Of a DNA stretch of 64,000 nucleotides, positions 45,843-58,763 are shown one piece after another. Position numbers and translations under genes: made by a program. The stretch covers positions 3,372,718 through 3,436,717 of the forward strand of contig OZ017768.1 in assembly GCA_963969345.1 (NCBI GenBank), in the 5' to 3' direction. This DNA comes from Turbatrix aceti (taxonomy: Eukaryota; Nematoda; Chromadorea; Rhabditida; Panagrolaimidae). Numbering within the stretch: position 1 is the stretch's first letter; each line of letters begins with the position of its first letter. The notes under the pieces were generated by a model. That model saw nothing but the letters and a program-made list of their open reading frames with translations, did no database searches and was not told the origin of the DNA.

Positions 45843-48800
45843 AGATCGTCTGCGTCGACTGCATCGGTCTGCAGAAGCTATTACGGTTGCATTTTCGCTT
45901 CGGAAATTTCGAAAACACCTCTTCTGCTTGCAGTCAACGCTTTGTTGCTCTCTTTTTTCTGATGTGAGTGAGAATTTGTAAAGTTGAAGACAATTGACAG
46001 CAAAGAGGGGTCACTTTTGGGGCCATTCGGGGAAATTAGCGTGTCGGAGTGCCAATTTCAATTCTCGTGGAATGATCCCGGACAAAGAGCGAGTTTACAT
46101 TAACTCTGCTACGATGACATGAATGCGTGCGGTGAGGCGTGGACGACTGCACAATCACATTTTCTTGTCACAACATTATTCTTTGGCATAATTTATAGGT
46201 AATTGACTTGTTCCCGACTACCGTACACCGGTTGGTTTTTGCCTGGACAAATGCCAAGAGAAACTGTGAGTCCCCGCACGTGCGTGCGTCTTTTTCACCC
46301 CTCGATGAATGCGTAAAAGTAACGCGTGAAACGTAAAACGTAAATCAGCGCTCAAAGCAACTGCAGTTACGGTAATTGACTCATTGTTGTAAGGAAGGGC
46401 GAAGAAAGGCGTTTAGTAGACCTTCGAGTGGATAATTATAATTTGATGAAAGTCAAAATCGCCGAGGACCAAAGCGCGCCTTTTTCTCCGTCAAGTGCAG
46501 GAAGACAAAACGACACGCGTTGTAGCGTTGTAGTAGTAGTATCTTCGGTAATTATCGCAATTGGCGTTTCTTTGTCCAAGACAGGTTAATTACGATCAAA
46601 AGGTGTCGGCTTAGCGAGGGCGGTGAGGGTTGTGACCGAGCGAGTAACGTGAAACCGCCGACGGTCGTCGTCGTTTTCGTCGTCGCTGTCGGCTTTGATA
46701 CAACCAACACAAACGCCCGGTAATTACACAAATTTGACAAAGCGGCATCCAGGCAGCCTTTCGGATTATGAGGCTGCATGATTTCTGGTTCAGCAGACAG
46801 AAATCATTGTTGCCCTCTCCGTTCGGTAAACTGCCACCAGTCGTTGTCGGATCACGTTTGTAAATATGATATTTTGTTAGGATAAACTGCTTTTTGATTT
46901 CCGCAGCATTCATTTATTTGACTAATTTACAGGTTGTCCGTTCAAAAAAAAAGAGAAAAATGCATTCAGATCGACATTCAAAACTTTTTTGTCTTTAATA
47001 AGATCCTCGCACCTTACAGACAAGTGCGACAGGGTTCATTCACGGAGTTCTGGGCCATCGGGTATTTGCAGAATGTTTTTGCCATCGCTGAACGCTGGGA
47101 GAGAATATTCCCAGTCTTCGGATCAGGCTGCGCACTTCCTGTCGAGTGTGAAAAACTGCGTCAGACAAGGTGCGAATATTTACGAACATGGCTCAGTTGC
47201 AGGATCCCTGGCCTCGGAGTCTGCGCAATGGGAGGAGGAAGTATTCCATCATACTCCCACATCTCCCCCCCCCAGTTTTTTCAATCCTAATTTGCCAACC
47301 AACCAACTAGCTATGTATTGTCATTTATTCCCATGTACAGGTAACGACTCCAAAAAAGTAGCTCTCACACACAATAAAACCGTTTTCACATACATTTACG
47401 CGTTTTTTTGCAGCACTTTTTTTTGGTTTGTCGCCGGGCACTTTCGCCGAGTGAGTGAGTGAACGAGTGAGTTGTACTATGTAGTCCTCCCCTCCCCACG
47501 GCGCGTCTCTCTCCCTTGATTGACCGCACTTGACACGGTATCCAGTCTTTGTCTCCCACCTTTAAATCACCTGAGCATGCCACGGCATGCGCCTTTCTTT
47601 TCTTTCAAGCCAGCTCCCCCAAGTTGCGCAAATCGTTTTTGTCTTCCAGTCAATTTTCATTCACCGCCGAGCGAACCGTGCCTTTGTTGTTGTTTTTGGA
47701 GGAAAACCAGGTCGATTCCAAATTTATGAGCCATGAGCTTTGGCAGCTTCGGCACCTCTGAATTGTTCTTTATGCACTTGCGCAAGTTAAATAATTTCCA
47801 CTAAACACATTTTTGACTACCGTATCAAACTTTTGTTCCCGGCAAGTGAAAGTGAAAGTCAAAGTCCATGACCCTTTTTTGGGATTGTCGGCGACCCTTT
47901 GGATGCCAAAACAACGCTATTATGCGGTATCAAAGCCCTCTACGCCCTGGTCCCGGCAGTTGTGGCGTGTTGGGAGTGCTTTTGTGACAGTTTCGCGTTA
48001 ATCGCAAATTAGGCTACTTTTTGCCTCGGGTGCCTGAGTCAAGGGGCTCTTCGCAAATGCATGTATGTATGCGCGCGCTTTGCCTGCAATCAATCCGGGC
48101 GCCCGCCCGGGCGAAGAACAAAGTTTTGAGTCCCAAACTCAATCTGGCTAATGGAGAGGGAGCAATAGACTTCCACTTTCACAACCGAAGAACGAAAAAT
48201 GAACCGTCTGTCATCGTCTGTTTGTCTCATTGTCGACGGTGTCGGCGTCGGCGTCAAACGAAATGAAACGTTTCGATTGGATTCGACTCGATTTGATTGT
48301 AGTTCAGTTGTCAGCCCTCTTAATTGCCCGCATTATATTGTTTTAACAAGGTGTCATCCGGGCACCTGGAAGGTCGTTTGCCCTGACTCTGGCCACCTCC
48401 ATTCCCACAGACAGACGAGAAACCTGTTCCCGTGCCGTCGTCGAAGAGACGATGACGACGTCTTCGTGCGTGTTGCACTATGTTCGCTCCGCCCTCCGAC
48501 ATTAGAACTCTCATTTTTACGATGCTCATCTTATTTCGTAATCATTCCAATAATCATGCCAATAACCATCGCAATGTTTATTATCGTGTTTTGCGACGTC
48601 TTTTTGCAACTGAATTAGGAGACAGAAGAATCATTTGTCGCGCATTTGTAATGCACGTCGTGTCGTCCGGGGCGGCATAGCATACGGTGCTGGCTGCATG
48701 CCGCATAGATGTCCTCTAATCGCGTGGTTTTTTGTCAAAACGACACCAAATCAACCCTCAGCCAGGGTATGTATCAATTACTCGTGTCGTGTTAATCGTT

Positions 48801-49590
48801 TCGGAGTCCGTCAAAATTGTAGTGCACGGTTGTCAAGGTCGGCAGGCAGAAAACACCGGAAGCCGCCTGCCCACCTACCTCACTGTTTTTATTTTTTTTT
48901 TGTAATTTTTTTTACAAAACGCCTGCCAGCAACAGAAAACAGAAAGAAAGAGGTAGGCAGGCGTCAAGCGGCTCATTGGTGGCTTGTAATTGTTCCAGGT
49001 GGCACGACACCTCTCCGGAAATTAATCCGCTTGTTATTCTATTCTCTTTCTCTCTCTTGAAGCCCTCGAAAAATTAATACATATTGAGTCTCTCCGCTCA
49101 ACGCACAGGTCAATTACCGTAGCTGTTTGACGAGTTGTTGCGAGATGCGGCTCCAACAGCAAATGGCCCTCTTAGGAAAGCCACGCCCTCTTCCAAAACG
49201 CTTGCCTAATGAGTTTCAAAGGCGCAGAAGAGGAGGAGGCATTTGTGAGGCACTTTATGAGCCAATCGGCAGAGCATCGAGGCGGGGCGCGAGGCAAACG
49301 TCGTCAATTTGCAGCGCTCCCGTCAATGCAATCCTCCAAACGCGCTCAAAAAATGACCGCCAGCTGATGTTTTCTAATGTTTGTGAACGAACACATGAAA
49401 ACGACTGCTGTACTGCATTTTCGCCTTATTTACCTGCCCTGTCCGTGAGAACGATTCGTTTACCCTCCAATTTCCTTTTACGTAAATGAGTCGTGATTAT
49501 CAGTTCATCCCCACCGGGTCGCGTTTATCCTGATTTCGTTGTCTCCGCTTTAGATTCGCTCTCGTCAACGCCGACGACGACAACGACGCC
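45843..49590. promoter_or_regulatory. 5' region of the BarH gene with many TAATTA/TAATTG sites
   Basis: No convincing exon. GGTAATTG or GGTAATTA occurs at about 46199, 46373, 46548 and 46720, GTTAATTACG near 46586, and CAATTACCG near 49112. These match core homeodomain binding sites. Open frames here show no recognisable protein. Confidence 0.4.
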
Positions 49591-52287
49591 ATGCTGGACG
49601 CCCGAGCGTTTCTGCCGTTTCTCTACGACCCATCTGCGATGTCCCTGCTCCAGCAGGGTCAGGGGGGAGCTGGAGCCGGAGCCGGGCCCCCGGGTCAATC
49701 GCCTCTCTTCTCCAATCCTGCGTTCATGGCCGCCGCTGCAGCAGCCGCAGCAGCTTCTGCCAAAGCTTCTCAGGGATCCTTCAGGATCCACGATCTCATC
49801 GAAAACGCTGCCAACAACGCAAATCGCACCCTCGATCCGAGCTCTGCGATCGCGCAGATGATGGCAATGCACCACCAGACGTCCGGTTCAATGCCTCAGG
49901 GCTCATCTGGCCAGACCGGGGTCTTTCCGGAAAAAGCAAACTCTTCCGGTGAAAACGGTAAGCATTCATATTCCCTTTTTTTACCGTACCAAGATGCACA
50001 AGCACAAGACAAAGGGTGTCGCGAGTTCATTGTCCGTCAATTAGCCTAATCCGGTGTGGTCGCATGCAAGCAAAGTTTGGTACAAGCAGAGTCAGTCGCT
50101 GCTTGATCGCACTCCTGCTAATCTGTAGCGCGACTTCCGTGCTTGTCAGGGACAGACAATAATCCGCAGAGAATTTCAATCCGTGTCAATCCAATTTGTG
50201 TCCTCTTCTCTCTTCTCTGCCTAAAAACGGATCGCATGGTAATTTTCCACATGATCGGAGGATTAATTGGAAAATTACTCCACTGACTAAATACTCTTTT
50301 CGTCCAAAACATACAATTTTGCCAAAAAAGAATGCATGCACATAGATGAATTTTCACGCTTCACTTCGCGTCGGGATACACTGATTCAGATTTATGGTAA
50401 AATTGCAAATTGCTCTCACCCGACAGGTAAATATTACCATAAATCCATTTTGTACAAAAAAAAAGCATAATAACATGCGGGCAAAAAACTCTCGATCCTG
50501 GCAGGATTCGAACCTACAATCTTCTGCTCCGTAGGCAGACGCGTTATCCATTGCGCCACAGGACCACGGTTTTTGGCCTCTTGGGACCAGTCAGGGGAAT
50601 CCGTTTAGGAGCCCTTAGCGTGAAAAATGCCACTTCGCAGGCGAACTAAATTGACTCAAATCTTTCTCTTTTTATTGGTAGTGAGATGGAAAACAAACGA
50701 GTGATTATGCCTCTTCTCGGATGAACGACCGCAACCGATGGAAAAGATGCGCACGCGCTGCAAATTCCATTACAAGAGCACTCTCTTTCCGTCATTTTCG
50801 AATTTGGGCTTCTTTCGAGCGTGAATTGGCGACTAAAAGCCCCGTTTGTTGTTCTATCTGCCTACAGTACATTTATTTGGATTACAGACAGCCTTCTCGA
50901 TGATTCTGACAACGCTCGCTCCAGTCTATCACCCCGGAGCTCTTCCGAGACCCCGCACGCGAATGTTTCGTCTTCTTCGTCGTCTTCGGGGCCCCAGGCG
51001 GCTGGGCTGTCGGCGAGCGGAGGACCGATGCACGGGAAGAAGGCCCGCAAGGCAAGAACCATTTTTACGGACAAACAACTCCAGGAACTGGAAACAACGT
51101 TCGAGCGCCAGAAGTACCTGAGCGTGCAGGATCGTGTAGATCTTGCTCATCGCATGGGACTCACGGACACCCAGGTCAAGACGTGGTATCAAAATCGGAG
51201 GTAAGTCTATCACGTCAGTCGCAAAAGATGGAAGGGGGTTGATCCCATGGACCCTGAAACTGGATAAAATTTGATATTTAGGAAGCTTCTGTCCTTTGCC
51301 CAAATTAATTTTTTCATTCCTGTTTTTGTCAGCACAACAACGTTAGCATTTTTATCTTTCTATCATTTTGTCCAAATGACTGATTAAAATTCCAATGCCA
51401 CAAAAAAAACCCTTGTACGGTCATTTTTGGTATCCTACCATATTCTGCTGTCTATTCTGGGAAAGAGGAGATACATACGTACACTTGAAACAGTGTCATA
51501 ATCCTCGCCAATCGGTCGGTCCTCAGCCAGCCCGAAATGCAATAATACGGCGGTCGTTGCGTTTTTCGAGAGACAAATTTATGACCCTGACTGAACGCCA
51601 AGAGCCTCTTAGCGTCTCTCGAGTAGTCGTCGAACAAATGAAATGCGAGCTTGGAAAAACCGCAAAAAAGGCCATCGCCGCCGCTAGGCTTAATTTGTAA
51701 TTTTGTAATTTTGGCTCTTGTCTCACGCGCTCGCGCGTAATTGTCGATCATTAGACACGCGATCGGCGGAATGCTTGAAGAGCTTCTCTAATTAGTATTC
51801 TTCTTACTTAGCCTAATAAGGGACCATACTCATCTGTTTTTAAATGTTATCTAAAATCAAAAATCTTTTTAGGACCAAATGGAAGCGCCAGGCTGCCGTC
51901 GGCGTCGACCTGCTCCAGGAGGCCTCCAACGTAGCTGCCGTCCACAACCTGCTCCGCACGAATCCCTACTGGGCGTCTTACTTTGCCAATTCTGTTTTCG
52001 CCCAGCAGCGATTGTACCAGGCCGGTCTGGGGCCCCAGACGTCGGGTGCCCCCGGGCCAGGGGCTTTCATGCTGCCACCCGGACTTTTGTCGCCCTTCGT
52101 CGCAGGCCAACCAGCTTTTCCCCCAACGCCTCAGATGCCGTCCAGCAATTCCGTAGCAACGAGTCCTGATGTCAAGAAAGCGTCTGTCGCTCCTTCCGAA
52201 GCCGGTGAACTTGAGGAATCTTCTACCCCTCCGTCGGCGTCTCCCGTATCCGTGTCCGCAGTCAAAAGCAATCCCTCACCATCGTAG
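49591..52287 (+). CDS. ceh-30/31-like: BarH-class homeobox transcription factor
   Basis: Exons 49591-49957, 50888-51200 and 51873-52287 join in frame to 364 residues. It is a nuclear DNA-binding protein of the Bar class, which specifies sensory neurons and other cells in animals. The N-terminus has a run of nine Ala and an eh1/FIL-like motif FRIHDLIE (64-71), a Groucho-binding type signature. A Ser-rich linker precedes the homeodomain at about 173-232: [20 protein letters not shown] followed by KYLSVQDR, with the Bar hallmark [15 protein letters not shown] split by an intron after NRR. The Bar domain follows ([12 protein letters not shown]). A splice acceptor (AG at 49552-49553) lies 37 bases before the ATG. 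Intron 1 holds a tRNA gene. AATAAA lies at 52854-52859. Confidence 0.93.
50493..50565 (-). tRNA. tRNA-Arg (ACG)
   Basis: A 73-base cloverleaf on the minus strand. Acceptor GGTCCTG pairs with CAGGATC (one G-T pair), followed by discriminator G. Box A is TGGCGCAATGG. The anticodon arm TCTGC-CTACGGA-GCAGA gives anticodon ACG. The T arm is GTAGG-TTCGAAT-CCTGC. There is no intron. Six T follow within a few bases of the 3' end as a Pol III terminator. It lies antisense in the first intron of the homeobox gene. Confidence 0.96.
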
Positions 52288-54142
52288 AAGCCATCCTTTT
52301 GACTTTTTTTTGTAGTCATAGTGCTTCTGTGAAAGCCAAGCTGAACAAACCAACAACCGTACGTATGTGTGCCAGATTACAGTACCCCTCCTCCCACCCT
52401 CCCTCCTCCCGCTCGCTTGCCTCTCTTTTTGTACCACGTTAAAAATTGTTAAACGATAAATGAAACATAATAGGCATTCGCCATTCGCTCTCTGCCTGCC
52501 GGAGCCACAGCCACGGTCGATTCATTCAATTGTTGGTAAGTGACACCCTAAATGCCAACAATTGAGGCAGCCTGTTGACAGCCAAGGTCGGCGGTCGACT
52601 GCGATAGTCGCTAATTAATTGTTCGTTCGCCGGAGAGAAAAAAAAATCAAGAGCATGAAAGCGATAGGCCATATGGCGCCAGGTTCCGTTCGCTGCGTGC
52701 TAATTAGGAGAGTTTCAATCGTAAACGTCATTTAACTGGGGTCGGAAGTCACAGGGAGATGGATGCCATGGCAGTCCAGCCAACGCGGCCAGGTGTTCGA
52801 CCGGTTTTCGGGGACAATGCGAACATATAACTTCCGTAAGTGACTCGTCGTAAAATAAAGTGTAGTGCAAAGTTGATTATCCGTGAAAAGGGGGCGATTA
52901 TCTATCGTTCATCCGAAACAATACAATGACTCGGACAAATACTTATAATAAATGACAGGTGATCCTCCAAGTTTTTTCCCCCGTTTTCCGGTGACCATCG
53001 CAAACTTCCCGCACGATCGGATTAACTCTTCGTTGCGGGGGTCACTGAATGAGGGACGAGTCGACCGATACAGTAAGCTCTATTAGCAGTGGATATGGGT
53101 TTACTGGGGATGTTTTGGACGTTTGACAAATTAAGACCCGACGGCACGGCTCTCTCGCATGCACATCTTTTTCGCGCGTGTTGTGTTGGATGTTGAGTAT
53201 TCCAGACATGCAATCCTAGCGTCGGCGGCACTTAGATCAACGCTTTGGTAATTGCGGCGCTGACAGCTTGATTAATTAGACAAATCATGAGACTTTTATT
53301 TTTGCCTGATAGCTGACCGGGAAGTCTTTGTTTGAATTGCCAAGGGAATTTTTTTTAATTTGTTGACATTTATTTTGCAGTAAAAATTTCTGAATTTTTA
53401 TAAATATTTAAAAAATGCAGGAAGTATATTTCTGTTTTTGTGTATCATATTTTGTACAATTTTCATACAGGTAAAACCATACAAAACCTCATTTCCATAA
53501 TCGAGAGTGACGCCACCGATTATGACCCCCGCCAAAAAAAACAACAACAACCGTTTATCGCTTTCCTAAAATGACTGTTTTGACGGGCATCCATCCGAAT
53601 CCGAATCCGCAGGGCGCCATAATTTACGCGGCGTTTCCGGGTCGTGTCCATCTCACAGGTGACAAGTTGTTGTCCCCCCTCGATTTCCGTTGCGCAAGGC
53701 AATTAACCGGGCGATCTCGACCGGGAGTGATGCGACCGACATCTGTTGCAGTTGGCTTGGCCGTAAACTGACCACGACCGCAACCGCAAAGTGCCTCATT
53801 CCGCAGCTCCATATGGCGTATATCAAGCGGTCGTATGTCTTCAATTAATGTAAAACCGCAGAAGCGCGGATCCGAGTTCCTAGTTCACGTCTTTTTTTCA
53901 CTCTGCGCGAGCGCGAGCGCGGGGTGGACGTTAGAACAAAAAAAAACATTTGGTTGCCGTATTGAAAAGTCAATTATGAGAAAATTAAAAGAGGCGATCA
54001 ACAGCGCAGAAAAAAAAAGTCGAACAACGAACGAATGAACGAACGAGAGAAAGAGACTCATCGCATCAATTTCAGCGTTTGGATAATTGCAGCAAAATCG
54101 TCACTCTGAGGCACACTTTAGACACGCGTTTCGAGGTCCATT
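52288..54142. other. 3' flank of the BarH gene, no further gene
   Basis: Holds AATAAA at 52854-52859 and several TAATTA-type sites (about 52612, 52700, 53271). The short open frames give no recognisable protein. Confidence 0.45.
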
Positions 54143-54187
54143 ATGTCTTTTCTTCCGCCGAACTACAGCAATCATGAGCACGCCACT
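54143..54187 (+). other. Possible alternative first coding exon (15 codons)
   Basis: ATG followed by SFLPPNYSNHEHAT and a perfect GTAAGT donor at 54188, phase 0. It could splice in frame to the exon at 55629 of the next gene as an alternative to its 3-codon first exon. This is inference only. Confidence 0.25.
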
Positions 54188-55569
54188 GTAAGTCTATTTT
54201 TGCCCTAACAAAACACGAATTTAAGGTCATTTGAGGGAGGGGAGGGTAATGTGTCCCCGACATGGCGTGGATCAAGGTGATTATGCGCGCGAAGACGCAG
54301 GGAACATCGGCAAAATCGCATTCAAGAATTTGAAAAAAATGAATAAATAAATAAACATGCGTTGCACTTTTTTTGGGACGCATTGGGCACCGAACTGTGA
54401 TCAAAAAGCATCAGGATTTTTCAGAATCCTCTTTGCATGACCTGACGCAACCTGTGTAACACTGTAGATAATTTTTGAAACTGGCGATACCATATTAAAT
54501 ACATTTTTTGGTGCAGTTAAAAAATCTCAACATGTGTTTGCCAAATTTACGAACACGTAAAAAATAAAATTTAAAATCAAAAAAAAGTGGCTCAAAGTCA
54601 CGCCAAAATCAGTTGTTCGCCATAATCAAGATTTGAAGCATCGGCACTTCAGTGGCATTCGAATTCTAACGACGTCATGAACTCAAAAGATATTCGGCTG
54701 AACAGCGACTGATAAGATTTCGTTAGCAAGAATTTTGTTTGCGCGGATCAAAAAAATCAAATTTAAATTTTTTTTGTAAACCATTACGGTCGCGTGACTG
54801 CTTTGCAAACAGCACTGTTTTGATTTCTGTAAAAGCACAATTGGTGTAGAAACTTTTTTCTACAATGATTCCGGTGATTCAGAATTTTGAAAGCGGATCC
54901 AAAATAATGGAAAAAATAAGCATTTTCACCGCATTGTAGCAGATTTCTCCAATAAGGTATAACCTGAGTTGAAAATGATATAGAATCGTCTGACTTAGCT
55001 TGATGGGAATGGCAAAACTAATAAAAATATTGTGAGTATGCGAGAAATGCCGACAAACATACTTCACTTTCAAAAAACACAAGAAAATTTTCGTGTTGGG
55101 AAGTTGACTGCATTTTAGTGTTTTTCTTCTCAGGAGTCAATTTCATATCAGGAGCCTGAGCCAATTTCGATTTCATTTCGATTTCAATTGGAAACGTGAA
55201 CTTCAAGGATCGTTATGAATGCGAAACGCGTACTCCATCGCCGTCATCGATGAAGACCTACGCGTAGGCCTACGCGACGCAAATAAATAACGCGAAAAGA
55301 TTTTTGCGAAACTGTAGGTTACTTTTTTACAGTGCTGTGTCTTTGTTTTTGTTTAGAATTGCACGTATAAATCTTTTTGACCACGCGCCATTCCGCAATG
55401 AACGTTCTCGAACAAATCAGCACATGAAGAATTTGCATGAGTTCCCATGGGAACTTGCGGAATGCTGAGACGCGTGGTTCATTCTCCTGGTCATTTCTTC
55501 ATTCTTCATCGCGACCGCAGTTGACTCGCTCTTGTTTTTTTTGCTGCACGCTGAGCAAAAAAAAAGAAT
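54188..55569. other. Intergenic/intronic region, A/T-rich
   Basis: No exon or RNA gene recognised. If the exon at 54143-54187 is real, this would be its intron. Confidence 0.4.
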
Positions 55570-56741
55570 ATGTCAGGGGTGAGTATGGCCTAAAATTTCC
55601 GGCGTGGCCTTTATCGATGACTTTTCAGTACGTACGATCGGCTACCCGCCGCGCTCCTCCTCCCCAGGCCGCCCGGGCATCTGGACCGACGCCGAAACGC
55701 ATGCGACCCATCACCGTAGAACGCCCGCGCCCGCTTTCACCGGATGCCCGTAGACCCCGTAATCTGGATGCGCCCTCGCTTTCACATATGCCGAGCTACC
55801 GTTGTCGCAAGAATCCCAACAAGATTCGCCCCCTGGCACCCAATGCCGTGTCACCCTCGCCCCCGCGTCCGACACCCAATTCGCGTATTTCTGATGTCAT
55901 CACCATCGACGACGACGAAGACGACGACGACGACGAAGACGACGCGGCCAACTCTAACTCGCTTCCATCGGTGCACGAAGCGCCTTCCATGCGGCTTCGC
56001 AGTCAGTCGGCCTATTATTATCGATGTCACGACTCCTCTCCGAGCTACTCGTCTTTCAGCCCCAATAGCCCCAATGGCACGCGAAAGGTATGTGAGTGAA
56101 TGAACTTTCAGTCTATCCTGGATTTTCAGAAGGCCACTCCACGGCGCCGTTCTACTCTTTTCGCGATCCCCGAAACTCCCGCCGCGATCCACGAAACTCC
56201 CGCCGCGATCCACGAAACTCCTGCCGCGATTTTCGAAACGCCGGTGACGCCGCGTCCGTATCGCCGATCTCACACGGCTGCTCCTGGTGTAAGTTATTTA
56301 AAACGTGGCATATTGCTCAAAATGCATAAATAGGCAAAAAAGCAACTCGAAATACAAAAAATTCTTTCATTTTTTTTCGTTTCAAGACAGATTGTCTCAT
56401 TTTTCGTTTCAAGACAAATCGACAGCTTTTTTTACGCTTTACTAACGATTTGATATCATTTTCAGCGCCGTAGCACTCCTGTTTCCGCGACTCAGATCAT
56501 TGAAGGGATGAATATGAAAGCCCAGCCCAAGAAGCCGACTTTCCCGAATCGCCTCCTCTACGATAACTACGAAGGAGCGCTCACTGATAACAACCGCGTC
56601 ATTCTGAAGGCTTGCGTCGACGAAAAGGAATACGACTTCAAATTAGGCAACAAATACTTCTTCCGATGCAGCGTGTGCCCTGCCCGTGGACGTCTGGTCC
56701 AGAACAAGTTTTTCAGCGAAGATCATGTTCAGCATCATTAG
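55570..56741 (+). CDS. Unrecognised basic/acidic protein with heptad ETPAAIH repeats
   Basis: Exons 55570-55578 (MSG), 55629-56087, 56130-56288 and 56466-56741, all phase 0, give 300 residues. The first third is Pro/Arg-rich (RRAPPPQAARASGPTPKRMR). Then come a block of Asp/Glu (DDDEDDDDDEDD), a Ser/Tyr-rich segment, three copies of a seven-residue repeat (ETPAAIH, about 56177-56240) and a more ordered end (RLLYDNYEGAL..RCSVCPARG..HVQHH). The end has a Cys-x2-Cys and two late His pairs that might bind zinc, vaguely FLYWCH-like. A nuclear location is plausible from composition. AATAAA lies at 56910-56915. The function is unknown. Confidence 0.7.
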
Positions 56742-57498
56742 TCTTCGTCGTCGGATTTGTAGGCTGACTGTTGAGTTTTTTTGTAGACTGTTTGTTTTTT
56801 TGTTGTTTTTGTAATCTTGTTGGCTATTTACATATGTAGATTCACGTATAGATTTTTTGTTTTTTTGTAAATTTGTTGGTTTTTGTATTTAAAAAACGTC
56901 GAGTGTACGAATAAAGCATATGCGAAGAAGCTGGTGTGCCTGAGGATTATATTTGGGAATTTTCGAGATTTTTTGGAGGGTTCTTTTGACTTTGTTCTGC
57001 TCTGACTCCGCTTATGAGTCAGATCAAAGTAATTTCAGGAGCGGAGCAAGCGGAAAAAATTTTTATACAAATACATATTTTTATTAACAACAACAACAAC
57101 AACGTCGGCTGGTGTCGCATCCTGTGAGAATGCGAGCGATTCACCGGGCGGCATTCACACTTGCCGCAGTCGATCCGGACCTTATCGCTGGGAATCTGTC
57201 TCTGCGGCGTCCGCGCGGTCCCAACAATCCATTTTATTTGCTCACGACCGAGAAAAAGTCGACCAAATGTAGAGGTGACACCTTGACATAACAACTGTGC
57301 CCACAATTTTTTTTTCGAAATTTTTTATGTTAAAAAAAATGTTACATACTCAAGATCTAAGATTGCGTGAAGGCTTTTATCGGCTTTGTCGCCCTCACAA
57401 GCCTGCTACAAAGATGCAACTGCTAATACAACCAAAATGCCAGGTTTTCTTCGGTAACTCACTTCGGACCCAGACATTTCTTTCACGCACCCAAAAGC
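56742..57498. other. 3' UTR and 5' flank of the receptor gene
   Basis: T-rich 3' UTR, AATAAA at 56910-56915, and an (AAC)n run near 57087. On the minus strand a 95-codon open frame (57019-57306) has G+C-rich codons but no recognisable homology. Confidence 0.45.
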
Positions 57499-58763
57499 AT
57501 GTCGATGCTGACTCTGCAGTGCCTGCACGCGTTCTACGTCGTCCCAACCTACTGCGTGTACTTTTACCAGATGTACATCGTCTTCCTGTCGTCGTCCAGA
57601 ACCAAGTTCTCCTTGTCGTTCTACGCGATCTACAGCGCGACGGCACTCAACGATATGGCCATGCACTTTATCTACACTTTTTTGTACCGCTACGTCTTCG
57701 ACGAGGCGTTCAACGACATCGCGGCTCGGTGGCCAAAGAAAATGTTTGTCTACCACGTGGCTGTAACAATCATGTTCCACACGTACTTTGCACATAATTT
57801 TCTCATTGTCGTCCTCAGTCTGAACAGGTACATGGCACTTGCGCTCAAAACGGATTACAAAGAATTCTGGGCAAATTATTGTGCCTGGATTTTGTTATTG
57901 TGCTTCCTGGGACCTCTGATTTTTACGCATACGTTCGCGTTTTCGCATTCTGAGATCACGATGATACCTGTGAGCAATGACAGCGTGAGTTACCTGGTGC
58001 ACGAAACTACGGCAATGTATGTGTGGGGTTTGAATCGTGGACACCAGGCCGTCATCCTCGAGATCATCAGCCTGGCTGTATCTTTTGCCATCAACCTGGT
58101 CGTGTGCTACAAGCTCTTCATGCGACGCAAGCAACACAAGCACGGCGATTTCAAGACCGAAGCTATGCTTTTTGCTTTTTGTCTGATGGATTTTGTTTTT
58201 GAGTTGATCGCTCTTTGCTTTCAGGTTAGGATCTTTTTCTTTTGAGCGATCGAATTTGAGCGAGTTCCGAATTTTCAAGCGATTTGAGAAGCTCAAAACC
58301 GAACTCGAGAATTTTTTGAGTCGAGTCAATAAAATAAAGCCCGATTTAAAAAAAGGGACTTTTTCGTAAAAATGTACAATTTTGTTGATTTGTTTTAGCA
58401 AATTTTTTTGACTTTGAACAAAAAAACATTTTTTCGAACGTTTTTTTGTTCAAAAAAACACAAAAAAACATTTATTTTTTTTTGAAATTTTGAACGTAAA
58501 AAACTTTTTTTTCGATCAAAAAAATATACAAAAAATGAAAAAATCGATTCAAAATTGGCTCACTCGGCAGCTTTGATTCCCTGTCAATAAATTACCGTAA
58601 TTTGGTCACCGTATTTTAGATCTTCTTCGCCTTCTACCAGGGAGACCACTTTTTCATGGCAAAAATTCTTCGAGTGCAGTGTTACCTTCTGGATTTACAG
58701 TACCTTCTGCCAGCTTATTTTCTGACTCTTACAAGTTCTCACCTGCGGCAAGCCATGGTCTAA
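57499..58763 (+). CDS. srg-like: Serpentine chemoreceptor, Srg/Srv-like seven-transmembrane protein
   Basis: Exons 57499-58224 and 58620-58763 join phase 0 (TTTCAG|GTTAGG, acceptor GTATTTTAG) to 289 residues. It is a multi-pass membrane protein with seven hydrophobic segments, starting almost at once (MLTLQCLHAFYVVPTYCVYF). The signature after TM3 is LIVVLSLNRYMAL, and TM5 has ILEIISLAVSFAINLVVCYK. The last exon ends in the Srg-style YFLTLTSSHLRQAMV. Nematode Srg/Srv receptors are chemosensory GPCRs, mostly in ciliated neurons. No extended N-terminus is present, so an upstream small exon could exist. AATAAA lies at 58991-58996. Confidence 0.85.

Noticed and set aside
46934..47290. 118-codon plus-strand frame
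   Set aside because: Composition partly protein-like, but no recognisable family, no signal peptide and no supporting splice sites.
49127..49489. 120-codon plus-strand frame upstream of BarH
   Set aside because: No homology and no splice link to the homeobox exons; more likely regulatory sequence.
57019..57306. Minus-strand 95-codon open frame with G+C-rich codons
   Set aside because: No recognisable homology, ends in a (GTT)n-derived Leu run, and no splice partners were found.
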